Origin: Marinococcus halotolerans DSM 16375 | Lineage (GTDB): Bacteria > Bacillota > Bacilli > Bacillales > Marinococcaceae | Assembly: GCF_000420725.1 (NCBI RefSeq) | Contig: NZ_ATVM01000001.1 | Span: forward strand, 62,001-126,000 | Reading direction: 5' to 3' | DNA: 64,000 bases | Shown here: one piece after another, positions 45,157 to 54,014 of the stretch | Layout: each line of letters opens with the position of its first letter | How positions within the stretch are numbered: the first letter of the stretch is position 1 | Made by a program: the position numbers and the translations under genes | Notes under the pieces: model-generated | Database searches by the model: none | Told to the model about the DNA's origin: nothing | Seen by the model: the letters and a program-made list of their open reading frames with translations, nothing else

Positions 45157-45169
45157 CGGACGTCTGTTT
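45128..45169. terminator. Bidirectional terminator over overlapping gene ends
   Basis: AACAGGCGTCCGCTAAG and TTAACGGACGTCTGTT form a long, slightly imperfect stem. It contains the stop codons of yidD (plus) and the EamA gene (minus). Confidence 0.75.
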
Positions 45170-46081
45170 TCGTTTTTTTAACAGCAGCTGGTCCACCCAG
45201 CCGGTGCCAAGCAGCACTCCGGCCACAATAAATATAAATCCTCCAAGCTGGGCCGGCGACACGTTTTCTCCGAGGATGAGCGCCGAGCTTAACAGACCGA
45301 AAAAGGGCACAAAGTTGTTAAATATGGCTGTTTTCCCCGGGCCGATTTTAGAAATCGAGGCGTTATATAAAATCTGGCCGAGGCCGGTGGCGAATACCCC
45401 GGAAAGTAAAAACACGAGCCATACCCAGCCTGGAGCCGTAACATACGACTCCCACCCAGACGGGGAAAGCACGAAGCTGACCGCGAATAAACCAACAGAG
45501 CCAAGCATTAGGGTGTAAATCGTTAATACTCTTGGCGCCACCAGTTCAGACGCTTTTTTAATGAACAAAAAGCTCACGGCCTGGGCAGTCATGGCTGCAA
45601 AGATAAAAGCATCCCCCCTCGCAGCACCCCGTACTGCCTCCCCGGCTTCTCCTGTAATATTAATAAGTACTGCGCCTGCAAACCCGGCAAATACCCCGAG
45701 CCAGCGAAGCTTCGTGAAGGCGTCTCCCAAAAACAGCATGGACAAAAGCGCTGTCGTAATAGGAAGAAGCGCAAGGATGAGCGAGCTTTTCACGGCGGTT
45801 GTCTCGCTTAAACCTATAGCTAAAAACGTATGATGGCCGGTCATGCCAAACACTGCGGCCAGCAGAATATACATAAAAGCAGCCCGTGGCACCCGTTCAT
45901 GTTCTTTGCGAAGAAAAACAAACAAGGCGACAGACAGGCCGGCGAGCAAAATGCGGGCAGCCTGCATATAAACCGGGTTTATTTCAGCCACCAGCACCTT
46001 CAATGCCACGACATTGAGCCCCCACATCAGCATGACAAGCATAACCGACCCATATAATTTTCCAGCTTCAAGTGGACGCAT
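45140..46081 (-). CDS. EamA/DMT family transporter
   Basis: A 313-residue membrane protein with two EamA repeats (about ten helices), typical of drug/metabolite transporters. Marks are [18 protein letters not shown] near the start, [21 protein letters not shown], and the second repeat's [20 protein letters not shown]. Members move amino acids, their derivatives or other small metabolites, often outward. It follows a permease gene by 20 bp on the same strand, and both lie downstream of the ectoine operon, although a terminator separates them from doeA. ATG start after AAGGAGAGAGG. Confidence 0.85.
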   Translation of the reverse strand: MRPLEAGKLYGSVMLVMLMWGLNVVALKVLVAEINPVYMQAARILLAGLSVALFVFLRKEHERVPRAAFMYILLAAVFGMTGHHTFLAIGLSETTAVKSSLILALLPITTALLSMLFLGDAFTKLRWLGVFAGFAGAVLINITGEAGEAVRGAARGDAFIFAAMTAQAVSFLFIKKASELVAPRVLTIYTLMLGSVGLFAVSFVLSPSGWESYVTAPGWVWLVFLLSGVFATGLGQILYNASISKIGPGKTAIFNNFVPFFGLLSSALILGENVSPAQLGGFIFIVAGVLLGTGWVDQLLLKKRKQTSVKYHA

Positions 46082-46101
46082 GCTAACCTCTCTCCTTCAT
46101 T

Positions 46102-47475
46102 TTACATTACTGTTTCTCCCAGTATAAATAATACAATGCTCAGCACGACGGCTGCGCTTAGAATAAATGCTGTATTTTTCCTGATCACCTGAATGGTGGT
46201 CGCCCCCATTAAATGAGATGTCATAAGTATTGCTCCTGTAAACGGAGACACCTGGACGCCGAGCATCCAGGACATGAGCAGCAGCACGGCCATAAACGGA
46301 GCCCCCACCCCGAAAATTTCCGGCGAAAGGGCCCCTCCGAGTCCGGTAACAATGATAACAGGATGAATGCCCACCGCAGAGAGGCCCATCACGATAGCGA
46401 CCACCCAGGCAATCAGCAGAATCATATAGCCCTGGAACAGAAAGCTGATGGCTTCAGAAAGCCATACCCCGGCGTCGCTGCTTCGAAGCGCAACACTGAA
46501 AAACCCAGCCGTCACAAAAATACCAATTTCGTTGTACAGCCGCTCAAACGAACCGCTTACGTGTTTCCACGTTGACTGGGCAAACGAGGCCGCCTGTTGT
46601 CGCGCCAGAGCCCATACCCACGGATACAAAAGAGCAAGCACCGAAACAATCGTCAGCATGCTGTAGGGCAGCAGTGCTTCAAGTAAAAAAGAAGCAGCAA
46701 GCAAAATACCTAAAAATAGTAAAAACGAGCGCATCGAAGAGACCGGCGGATTTGCTTCTTTTTCTTTTTCCGGAACCGTCCAGCTGTCATCGGTGAATGC
46801 CGACGAACGGAAAAATACAACGACCAGACCCGTGAATACAGCAGCCATCACAATCCCGTACGGTCCGACTTCTCCCCAGCTCAAATCATAGATGCTTAAA
46901 ATCAGGGCCATGTTTACAAAATACGGCGACCAGAGCATACACGATCCAAATCCTCTGAGCACCGTTAACGCCATTCTTTTTTGTTCAAACGACGGAAAGC
47001 TTTCCTTGGCTATCCCGTACACAAGCGGCATCGAGCCGAGATTAAGAATGGCACCGATGCTTGCCGTCACGCCGTAGCCAAGCCGGTGCGGCGGCACTCC
47101 TTTTTTTTCATTCTGGCGTTCGAGGTACTGCTGAAAAGCATGCAGATGCCCCGCTTCCGACATGTACGTTCCAATCAGCGGCACTGTCAAAAAGAGCGCA
47201 AGCAGCGGCAGGTTTTCTCCGAAGCTTGTCCACACCGTCTGCCAGGAGACGCCGTAAGTCCAGAATAGAGCAATACCGGCAGCAATCAGCACGTAAACCA
47301 CCCGACGGTTAAGGGGAGGCATAACAGGCAGCGAGGCCATTAGCAGCACGCCGGCGATAAAGCTGTACCCGTATTCGACAAATGGAATGCCTAAAAGCAC
47401 TTCTAAAAAATAGAAAAATACAGCCGCAAAGGCTGCAGCTCCTAGTGTTGGTTTTATGTAGGCCTGCCGGTTCAT
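46102..47475 (-). CDS. Multi-helix permease of uncertain family
   Basis: A 457-residue membrane protein with about eleven to twelve hydrophobic helices and a single longer hydrophilic loop (about residues 230-245, EKEKEANPPV). The GYGVTASIGAILNLGSMPLVYG and GMSAVGIHPVIIVTGLGG-like parts recall ion-transporter superfamily permeases of the DctM/GntP kind, but I cannot place it firmly. The ATG at 47475 follows AGAGGAA. It is the first gene of a two-gene unit with the EamA transporter and lies just past the terminator of the ectoine operon, so uptake of ectoine or a breakdown product is possible but unproven. Confidence 0.7.
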   Translation of the reverse strand: MNRQAYIKPTLGAAAFAAVFFYFLEVLLGIPFVEYGYSFIAGVLLMASLPVMPPLNRRVVYVLIAAGIALFWTYGVSWQTVWTSFGENLPLLALFLTVPLIGTYMSEAGHLHAFQQYLERQNEKKGVPPHRLGYGVTASIGAILNLGSMPLVYGIAKESFPSFEQKRMALTVLRGFGSCMLWSPYFVNMALILSIYDLSWGEVGPYGIVMAAVFTGLVVVFFRSSAFTDDSWTVPEKEKEANPPVSSMRSFLLFLGILLAASFLLEALLPYSMLTIVSVLALLYPWVWALARQQAASFAQSTWKHVSGSFERLYNEIGIFVTAGFFSVALRSSDAGVWLSEAISFLFQGYMILLIAWVVAIVMGLSAVGIHPVIIVTGLGGALSPEIFGVGAPFMAVLLLMSWMLGVQVSPFTGAILMTSHLMGATTIQVIRKNTAFILSAAVVLSIVLFILGETVM

Positions 47476-47565
47476 GATCATTCCTCTTTTTAGTCAAGTC
47501 ATCATTGCAAACATCTTTATGCTACCACTATCCGGAAAAAATAGCCAACGCCTGAGTGCCATTCA

Positions 47566-47597
47566 TAAAAAAGCGGACTCCTTTTCGGGAGCCCGCT
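47566..47597 (-). terminator. Terminator of the ectoine operon
   Basis: On the minus strand GCGGGCTCC and GGAGTCCGC pair across a six-base loop, followed by six T. Confidence 0.85.
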
Positions 47598-47606
47598 GCC
47601 TGTTTT

Positions 47607-48830
47607 TTATTTGTAATGGGCGTTCATCCGGTTTTCCGCAAAACCGTCACCGAGCACCCCAGGTTCTTTGATATACATATCCCGCGGTACGTGGCTGAGC
47701 AGTTCACAGCCATTTTCCGTGATGCGGATTGATTCGGTAATCTCTACTCCGTGGTCATCAAGCCAGATGCCAGGCATCAGATGAAACGTCATGTTCGGCT
47801 GCAAAATAGTGTGATCGCCCTTCCGGAAGCTGACCGTATGCTCGCCCCAGTCCGGCGGATAGCTCAGTCCGATGGAGTAGCCGAGGCGGGATTCCTTAAA
47901 GTACCCGCGTCTTGCGATCGTCCGGCTCCACACACTTTCCACCTCTTCTGCCGTCATCCCCGGCTTAATCGCATCCATTGTCGTTTCGATGCCTTCAACA
48001 ACTGTTTCTGACAGATCATACATTTTTTCAGGAGCCTGTCCGATCGCCATCGTTCTTGCCATCGGAGTGTGATAACGCATATACGCTCCGGCAATTTCGA
48101 TCGTTAAAAAGTCTCCGTAGTTATATTTGCGGTCTGTCCATGTTAAATGCGGCGTAGCTGTATTTTCGTTCGCGGGAATCATCGGCACAATCGATGTGTA
48201 GTCGCCCCCGAATTCCTTCGTTCCGAGAATCTGGGCGTTGGTAATGGCCGCAGCCACTTCATTTTCACGCACACCCACATCTACCGTGTCAAATCCGGCC
48301 TGCATGGCATTTTCGAGTATGCGGCCGGCGCGGTACATGCATTCAATTTCCGCTTCCGATTTTACCAGCCGGACCCAGTTGACAAGCGTGCTGAAATTAC
48401 GGAATTCGGCATTTGGGAGACCAGCCTGGATTCGTTCGTAGCACATGGCTGTAAAATAGAAAGCATCCATTTCCAGACCGATTTTCCGGTTGCCCTGGCC
48501 GATCTCGGTCAGGATGTTTGCCGCAAAATCCATTGGATGCTTGATCGTTGACTGTACAAATTCATCAGGATACGGAATGATATGGTCGTCATCAAGCCAG
48601 GTGGTGACCACAGCACTGTGGGCATCCATTTCCCTCCCGATCCATAGCGGCTGATCTTCGTCAATCATCACAATCACCATTTGATGCACATAAAACGACC
48701 ATGCGTTATATCCTGTTAAATAGTACATGTTGGATGGATTGGAGACCAATAGCACTTCAATACCATATTCCATCATTTTCATTTTCGTCTGGTTCATTCT
48801 CATCAGATACTCATCTTTTTCAAATAACAT
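47607..48830 (-). CDS. doeA: Ectoine hydrolase DoeA (M24 fold)
   Basis: A 407-residue enzyme with the creatinase-like N-terminal domain and M24 pita-bread C-terminal domain. Its pattern fits ectoine hydrolase (DoeA/EutD): MYYLTGYNAWSFYVHQ, GREMDAHSAVVTTWL, LGYSIGLSYPPDWGEHTVS and FHLMPGIWLDDHGVEITES. It opens the ectoine ring to N-acetyl-2,4-diaminobutyrate. The usual Asp-Asp-His-Glu-Glu metal ligands of M24 peptidases are not complete (for example IEIAGAYMRYHTPMART in place of the common D-G-D core), as expected for this non-peptidase branch. Last gene of a five-gene operon. ATG start after AAGGGGGG. Confidence 0.87.
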   Translation of the reverse strand: MLFEKDEYLMRMNQTKMKMMEYGIEVLLVSNPSNMYYLTGYNAWSFYVHQMVIVMIDEDQPLWIGREMDAHSAVVTTWLDDDHIIPYPDEFVQSTIKHPMDFAANILTEIGQGNRKIGLEMDAFYFTAMCYERIQAGLPNAEFRNFSTLVNWVRLVKSEAEIECMYRAGRILENAMQAGFDTVDVGVRENEVAAAITNAQILGTKEFGGDYTSIVPMIPANENTATPHLTWTDRKYNYGDFLTIEIAGAYMRYHTPMARTMAIGQAPEKMYDLSETVVEGIETTMDAIKPGMTAEEVESVWSRTIARRGYFKESRLGYSIGLSYPPDWGEHTVSFRKGDHTILQPNMTFHLMPGIWLDDHGVEITESIRITENGCELLSHVPRDMYIKEPGVLGDGFAENRMNAHYK

Positions 48831-48865
48831 GAGCTGATCCCCCCTTTTATCCCGTTTACGCTTAA

Positions 48866-50305
48866 TTATTCATCAATGGTAAAGCATACAAGCCGTTTTT
48901 CCGACATTTCCTCGATCGCAAACGCTACGCCTTCACGGCCGATGCCCGAATGCTTAACCCCACCAAACGGCATGGCGTCAATCCGGAAATCGCTGCTGTC
49001 GTTTACCATAACACCGCCGACGTGAAGCTTGCGCACAGCCTTCAGCGCTAAATTAATATTATTCGTATAAATGCCGGCCTGCAGGCCGAAAGGCACTCCG
49101 TTTGAGCGTGTGACTGCTTCATCAAACGTTGCCACAGAAGCAAGTATCACTACCGGGCCGAACACTTCTTCTTTTACAATCGTTAAGTGTTCCGGCACGT
49201 TCGAAAGAACCGTCGGCTCAATAAAAGCCCCGTGCCGTTTACCGCCGGCAAGCACTTTGGCCCCCGCCTCCACTGCTTCTTCAATCCAGCTTTCAATCCG
49301 TTTGGCTTCTTTTTCGTTGATGACCGGGCCGATATCTGAATCTTTGTCCATCTTTCTGCCGGCGCGCACCTGTTTAGCTTTATCCACAAACGATGCTTCA
49401 AACGCATCATAAATTTCTTCATGAGCGTACACCCGCTGAACACTCAGGCAGTTCTGGCCGGCCGCTCCAAACGCTCCATCCACGCCGGACTGCGCCGCCT
49501 TTTCAATGTCTGCATCCTTCCATACGATAAACGGGGAATTCGAGCCGAGTTCCATGGACAGCTTTTTCAGCCCTGCTTTGTGGGCAATGCTTTTTCCTGT
49601 TTCATAGCCACCGGTAAAGCTGATCATCTGTACGTCCTCTGCTTCCACCAGGATATCGCCGATGTCACGGCCTCTTCCGGTGATCACTGTCATCACCTTT
49701 TTCGGTAGACCGGCTGCAATAAACGCTTCGGCCAGCTTTAATGCGCTGAGCGGTGTTTCTGTCGCTGGTTTCACAATGACAGCATTCCCAGCGGCAATCG
49801 CCGGTGCTACCTTATGGGCCACCAGATTCAACGGATCATTAAACGGCGTGATGGCTGCTACCACACCTACCGGAAAATGATAGTAGTAGCCCATCCGGTT
49901 CGTATTGCCTTCCATCTGGTCGAAATTAATCGATTCCCCGGAAAGACGGCGTGCTTCTTCCGCTCCAAGGCGTATCGTTTCAGCGGTTCTCCGTGCTTCG
50001 CCGGAAGCTTCCGCTATCGTTTTGCTTCCTTCAAGAGCAATGATTTCCGCAAATTCCTCTGCATGATCGAGCACATAATCCGCCACTTTATTTAATATAT
50101 CCATACGTTCCCGGGTGCTTAGCGCTTCGGCGATTTCCTTTCCTTCAACAGCAATCCGCACGGCTTCACGCGCATCGTCACTGCTTGCCATCGGCACTGT
50201 GCTGATAACCGACTGATCCTCGGGATTGACGACGTCGAGTGTCTGCTCCCGGCCGACCCATTCTCCGCCGAGCAGCATTTTTTGCTCTGTGATTTTTGTT
50301 GTCAT
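48866..50305 (-). CDS. Aldehyde dehydrogenase of the ectoine operon (DoeC-like)
   Basis: A 479-residue NAD(P)-dependent aldehyde dehydrogenase. Catalytic Cys286 lies in GQNCLSVQR and Glu252 in MELGSNSP; the cofactor-binding ISFTGGYETGKS and the oxyanion region NDPLNLVAHK are also intact. The neighbourhood suggests it oxidises aspartate semialdehyde to aspartate, the step done by DoeC, but succinate semialdehyde or another aldehyde cannot be excluded from sequence. It starts 12 bp after the homoserine dehydrogenase gene and ends 35 bp before doeA. ATG start after GGCGGGA. Confidence 0.85.
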   Translation of the reverse strand: MTTKITEQKMLLGGEWVGREQTLDVVNPEDQSVISTVPMASSDDAREAVRIAVEGKEIAEALSTRERMDILNKVADYVLDHAEEFAEIIALEGSKTIAEASGEARRTAETIRLGAEEARRLSGESINFDQMEGNTNRMGYYYHFPVGVVAAITPFNDPLNLVAHKVAPAIAAGNAVIVKPATETPLSALKLAEAFIAAGLPKKVMTVITGRGRDIGDILVEAEDVQMISFTGGYETGKSIAHKAGLKKLSMELGSNSPFIVWKDADIEKAAQSGVDGAFGAAGQNCLSVQRVYAHEEIYDAFEASFVDKAKQVRAGRKMDKDSDIGPVINEKEAKRIESWIEEAVEAGAKVLAGGKRHGAFIEPTVLSNVPEHLTIVKEEVFGPVVILASVATFDEAVTRSNGVPFGLQAGIYTNNINLALKAVRKLHVGGVMVNDSSDFRIDAMPFGGVKHSGIGREGVAFAIEEMSEKRLVCFTIDE

Positions 50306-50317
50306 ATTATCCCGCCT

Positions 50318-51358
50318 TTATATAGTATTTCGGTCCATGTTAATCAGGTCGATCAACAAGGCAAATCCTGTTTCCGGCACGCCGGCCCCGGCGCCCATCA
50401 GCGTAATCGGGCCGCTCAGGTCGCATTCATAGGTGACTGCGTTTACCGCGCCTCCCACGTTGGCGAGAGCGTCGTCTTCGGAGAGCAGCTCCGGTTTTAC
50501 AGACCCTTTGATTGTGCCCTGGTCGTTTTCGACGCGCCCGATCAGCTTCCAATGCTTGTTTTCATTTTTTGCCTGCAGCATATCTTCTGCAGAAAGAGAC
50601 GTAATTCCCTGGCGCTCCACATCTTCTTTTTTCAAATCGGCTCCCATGACGACATTGGCAAGGATGACTACTTTATACAATACGTCGTAGCCTTCAACGT
50701 CGCTCGTCGGATCTGCCTCAGCGTATCCACGGGATTGGGCTTCTTGTAAGGCTTCACTGTATCCCATGCCCTGCTCCATCTGAGTGAGCACGTAATTTGT
50801 CGTGCCGTTCATAATCCCTTTAATGGAAGTAATCCGGTTCCCGGAAAGGCTCGTAAGCGGCATCCGGAGCGCCGGCGTTCCACTCATGACCGTCCCTTCG
50901 AATAAAAACCGCACTCCGTTTTCTTCCGCCAGTGCCTGAAGCTCTTTGTAGGCAAGCGCTACAGGGCCTTTATTCGTAAGAACGGCGTTTTTACCGGCCT
51001 TAAACGCTGTTTTGCAGTGATCAATCGCAGGCTGGCCGGTCTCCACATTGGTAAACGTGATTTCGATTACAGTATCAGCGTTTGACTGGGTGATGGTTTC
51101 GATGCTGTCCCAACCGCGCACGAGCCCTTCGGTATCAGGATAGTTTTCCACTGTTCCGTCTTTCTTCAGACAATCAAGAACCTTCTGCATGTCAAGGCCT
51201 TCCGGGTGGTGAAGGGAGCCTTTGTATAAATCGGAAACGGAAACTACCAAAAAATCGGAACCAAAGGTTTCTTTCAGCCAGCTCCCCCGTTCCAGCAGTA
51301 TTTCTGCAAGACCGCGTCCCACTCCGCCAAACCCGATAAAATCTAATTTATGCGGCAT
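50318..51358 (-). CDS. Homoserine dehydrogenase-like enzyme (no ACT domain)
   Basis: A 346-residue oxidoreductase. The N-terminal dinucleotide fold opens with GFGGVGRGLAEI, and the catalytic region has NGTTNYVLTQM and EADPTSDVEGYD. Normal bacillary Hom proteins are about 430 residues with a C-terminal ACT domain that senses threonine; this one lacks the ACT domain and so would not be feedback-regulated that way. It converts aspartate semialdehyde to homoserine or back. Being inside an ectoine operon, it may act on aspartate semialdehyde made from diaminobutyrate. ATG start after GGGAGG. Confidence 0.85.
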   Translation of the reverse strand: MPHKLDFIGFGGVGRGLAEILLERGSWLKETFGSDFLVVSVSDLYKGSLHHPEGLDMQKVLDCLKKDGTVENYPDTEGLVRGWDSIETITQSNADTVIEITFTNVETGQPAIDHCKTAFKAGKNAVLTNKGPVALAYKELQALAEENGVRFLFEGTVMSGTPALRMPLTSLSGNRITSIKGIMNGTTNYVLTQMEQGMGYSEALQEAQSRGYAEADPTSDVEGYDVLYKVVILANVVMGADLKKEDVERQGITSLSAEDMLQAKNENKHWKLIGRVENDQGTIKGSVKPELLSEDDALANVGGAVNAVTYECDLSGPITLMGAGAGVPETGFALLIDLINMDRNTI

Positions 51359-51374
51359 ATTTTTTCCTCCCAGT

Positions 51375-52589
51375 CTAATCTGTCTTGTGCTTTGTCATAT
51401 AGTGTACAGCTGCTCCTGCAAGCAGGGAAGCGCCAATTGGTAAAATGGTTTCTTCAATATCAAACTGGGGCATGTGCAGCCCACTGTCTGCACGATCAGG
51501 ATAACCTGCGCCGAGAAACATCATGCAGGACGGCACCTGGCGGGCCATGTAACTAAAATCTTCTCCGCCCATGCCGTAGGATTCTTCGTGAATGACCGTT
51601 TCCGGGTACAGTTCTTCAAGCACCGCCCGGTAAACCTTTACCGCATCGGGACTATTAACGAGTGCCGGCTCGCCTTCAGCAATCGTTACCTCCTGGGAGG
51701 CGTTCATCGATTCTGCTATGCGAAAGGCCTGCTGAAGCTCTTCGCGAAGCCGCTTACGGGTGGCGTCCGAATAGCTGCGCATCGTGCCGCGGATACGGAC
51801 TTCGTCGGGTATAACGTTGGTCGACGCTCCTGCCTTTAATTCACCGATACTTACAACCGCCGGTTCAAGCGGAGATGTCCGGCGGGAGACGATTCCCTGC
51901 ATCGCCTGCATCACAAATGTGCTGATCCAGACCGGATCCGTGGCGAGGTGCGGGTAAGCCCCGTGGCCGCCGCTTGCGCGGATGATCCCTTCAAACGTAT
52001 CAATGCCTGCCATGCTCGGACCTTCCTGCAGCCTTACATGACCCGGCGTGTACTCAGGGTCCATGTGCAGCGCAAAGGCTGCTTCGGCTCCTTCGAGCCA
52101 TCCACGGCTGATTAAATAAGGACTGCCGGTGCTTCCGTATTCATCCGTATCTTCTTCAGCCGGCTGAAAAATAAACCGGATTGTTCCGTTTAAATGCTCC
52201 TGCTGCTTGTGAAGCACAGAACAGGCGCCAAGCAGCATGGCGGTATGGGCATCGTGCCCGCACGCATGCATTTTCCCTTCATACGTGGAAGTGTAATCAC
52301 AGTCATTTTCTTCCTGGATCGGAAGGGCGTCAATATCAGCGCGCAGAATGACGAGAGGGCCGTCACCGGCCCCGAGCTCTGCGATCACGGCCGTGTCGAG
52401 ACCCGTCTCTTCTCTTCCGCTGTATACTGTTAAATGCTCAAGCCCGGCAAGCGCCTGTCTAATAAACGCTGCCGTTTCATGCTCTTCAAAGCTCAGCTCC
52501 GGCCGGCGGTGCAGACTGCGCCTCCATTCGACCAGCTGTTCTCTGATCGTTTCCGCTTCTTCTTTAATCGTTTTTGCCAATATAGTCAT
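51375..52589 (-). CDS. doeB: M20 family amidohydrolase, probable N-acetyl-diaminobutyrate deacetylase (DoeB-like)
   Basis: A 404-residue amidohydrolase of the M20D group. Metal-binding parts are visible: MHACGHDAHTAML (Cys110, His112), PAEEDTDEYG with the catalytic Glu pair, and ASGGHGAYPHL; SYGMGGEDFSYMA near the end carries further ligands. In the ectoine pathway DoeB removes the acetyl group from N-acetyl-2,4-diaminobutyrate. The general M20D family also includes hippurate and amino-acid hydrolases, so the substrate is inferred from the neighbours. ATG start after AAAGGACGG; 16 bp before homoserine dehydrogenase. Confidence 0.82.
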   Translation of the reverse strand: MTILAKTIKEEAETIREQLVEWRRSLHRRPELSFEEHETAAFIRQALAGLEHLTVYSGREETGLDTAVIAELGAGDGPLVILRADIDALPIQEENDCDYTSTYEGKMHACGHDAHTAMLLGACSVLHKQQEHLNGTIRFIFQPAEEDTDEYGSTGSPYLISRGWLEGAEAAFALHMDPEYTPGHVRLQEGPSMAGIDTFEGIIRASGGHGAYPHLATDPVWISTFVMQAMQGIVSRRTSPLEPAVVSIGELKAGASTNVIPDEVRIRGTMRSYSDATRKRLREELQQAFRIAESMNASQEVTIAEGEPALVNSPDAVKVYRAVLEELYPETVIHEESYGMGGEDFSYMARQVPSCMMFLGAGYPDRADSGLHMPQFDIEETILPIGASLLAGAAVHYMTKHKTD

Positions 52590-52604
52590 CGTCCAAACCG
52601 TCCT

Positions 52605-53810
52605 TTAGTTTTGCACGCTTTCAGCTTTTGGCAGCGAAGCCAGCGCCTGTTCCAAATCGTTGATGAGATCCTCTGTATCTTCAATGCCGACTGAGTAGCG
52701 CACGAGGCTTTCGGGAATACCGAGCGCTGCCCGCTCTTCCGGCGTATTTTCCACATGGCTTGTCGTTCTTGCCGGTCCTACCGTCGTTTCCACTGATCCC
52801 AGGTTTGCTGCCCGGTTCGCGTATTCGAGTTTTGGCAGGAACTGGCGAACAGCATCCATTCCGCCTTTTAATGAGAAGCTGAACATGCCGCCAAACTGAT
52901 TCATCTGTTTTGCTGCAATGTCGTGACCCGGATGGGTTTTAAGCCCCGGATAGAATACCTGATCGACCTGCTCGTGATTTTGCAGGTGTTCAGCGATTTT
53001 CATCGCGGATTCACACTGCTGGCGCACCCGGAGATGAAGCGTCTTCATGCCCCGGATCATCAAGTAGGCAGCCATCGGATCCATCGTCGCTCCATTGATT
53101 TCACGGTAATGGAAGACTTTCTCCACCAAATCTTTCCGGCCGCATACTGCTCCGCCGAGGGCATCTGCGTGCCCGCCCAGAAACTTCGTCGCACTGTGAA
53201 TAACAAGATCCACACCAAATTCGAGCGGATTCTGGTTGATCGGGGTGGCAAATGTGTTGTCAACAAACACAAGCGCTCCCACTTCCTTTGCCACACTGGT
53301 CATTCGTTCGATATCAGTAATTTTCACCGTTGGATTGGTCGGTGTTTCCAGGTATAAAATATCGCAGCCTTTACGAACTTCTGCCTCAATTTCTTCATGG
53401 TTGCCTGTTTCGCAGAGCGACACATCAATGTCCATGTGCGGCAGAAATTCGGTAAAGATTTTATTTGTACCACCGTACGTATCCCTCATGGATACTACCC
53501 GGTCACCTGGACGGAGGAACGTAGCCAGAGAGTTGCTGATCGCAGCCATGCCGGTCGAAAAACTTGTAGCCGCCTCAGCGTCTTCCAGAATTCTGATTTT
53601 TTCTTCGAACGATTGCAGGGTAGGGTTAGTATTCCGACCATAGATATGCCCTTCTTTTTTTCCAGTTGCCACGTCATACCAATGGTCTAAATCATCGTAC
53701 GTATAGGCAACACTGTGGACTACCGGAACCTGGGTAGCTCCAAATGCCCGGTATTCTTTTTCTCCTGCCCATACTGCTTTTGTCGAACGATTAATGTGTG
53801 TGTTTGTCAT
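52605..53810 (-). CDS. Cystathionine gamma-synthase-family PLP enzyme
   Basis: A 401-residue fold-type I PLP enzyme of the Cys/Met metabolism family. The PLP lysine is in SATKFLGGH (about residue 213 of the longer frame); YGRNTNPTL, STGMAAISNSL, SMRDTYGGTN and FVDNTFATP are family motifs. Relatives carry out gamma- or beta-elimination and replacement on homoserine or cysteine derivatives. It is the first gene of the ectoine operon, where a diaminobutyrate transaminase would be expected. Its substrate is unknown: it could use diaminobutyrate, homoserine or an acyl derivative. The ATG at 53810 follows GGGAAGG at a somewhat long distance. Confidence 0.83.
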   Translation of the reverse strand: MTNTHINRSTKAVWAGEKEYRAFGATQVPVVHSVAYTYDDLDHWYDVATGKKEGHIYGRNTNPTLQSFEEKIRILEDAEAATSFSTGMAAISNSLATFLRPGDRVVSMRDTYGGTNKIFTEFLPHMDIDVSLCETGNHEEIEAEVRKGCDILYLETPTNPTVKITDIERMTSVAKEVGALVFVDNTFATPINQNPLEFGVDLVIHSATKFLGGHADALGGAVCGRKDLVEKVFHYREINGATMDPMAAYLMIRGMKTLHLRVRQQCESAMKIAEHLQNHEQVDQVFYPGLKTHPGHDIAAKQMNQFGGMFSFSLKGGMDAVRQFLPKLEYANRAANLGSVETTVGPARTTSHVENTPEERAALGIPESLVRYSVGIEDTEDLINDLEQALASLPKAESVQN

Positions 53811-53865
53811 GATTGAACACAACCTTCCCTGTTACTATTTTTTCTCTATCTTCAGTGTATAGGTT

Positions 53866-53877
53866 ATTTGGCCAAAT
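53866..53877. promoter_or_regulatory. Perfect palindrome in the ectoine operon promoter
   Basis: ATTTGGCCAAAT is a 12-base perfect palindrome about 55 bp before the PLP enzyme start and next to a possible minus-strand -10 (TATACA at 53861-53856). It may bind the divergent PucR-type regulator. Confidence 0.4.
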
Positions 53878-53915
53878 TCCATTCACACAATTGTATGAAG
53901 TTTCGCACTTTCTTT

Positions 53916-53928
53916 TGCACAATGTGCA
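53916..53928. promoter_or_regulatory. Second palindrome in the divergent regulatory region
   Basis: TGCACAATGTGCA is a 13-base palindrome around a central A, in the 204 bp between the PucR regulator and the ectoine operon. Confidence 0.35.
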
Positions 53929-54014
53929 TGACACATTATCTCCCATGCAAATATGGTAAAATAATAATTAGAAGGTGAATTTACGTTTTTGGTATTGTAA
54001 AGGGGTGTCTGGCG

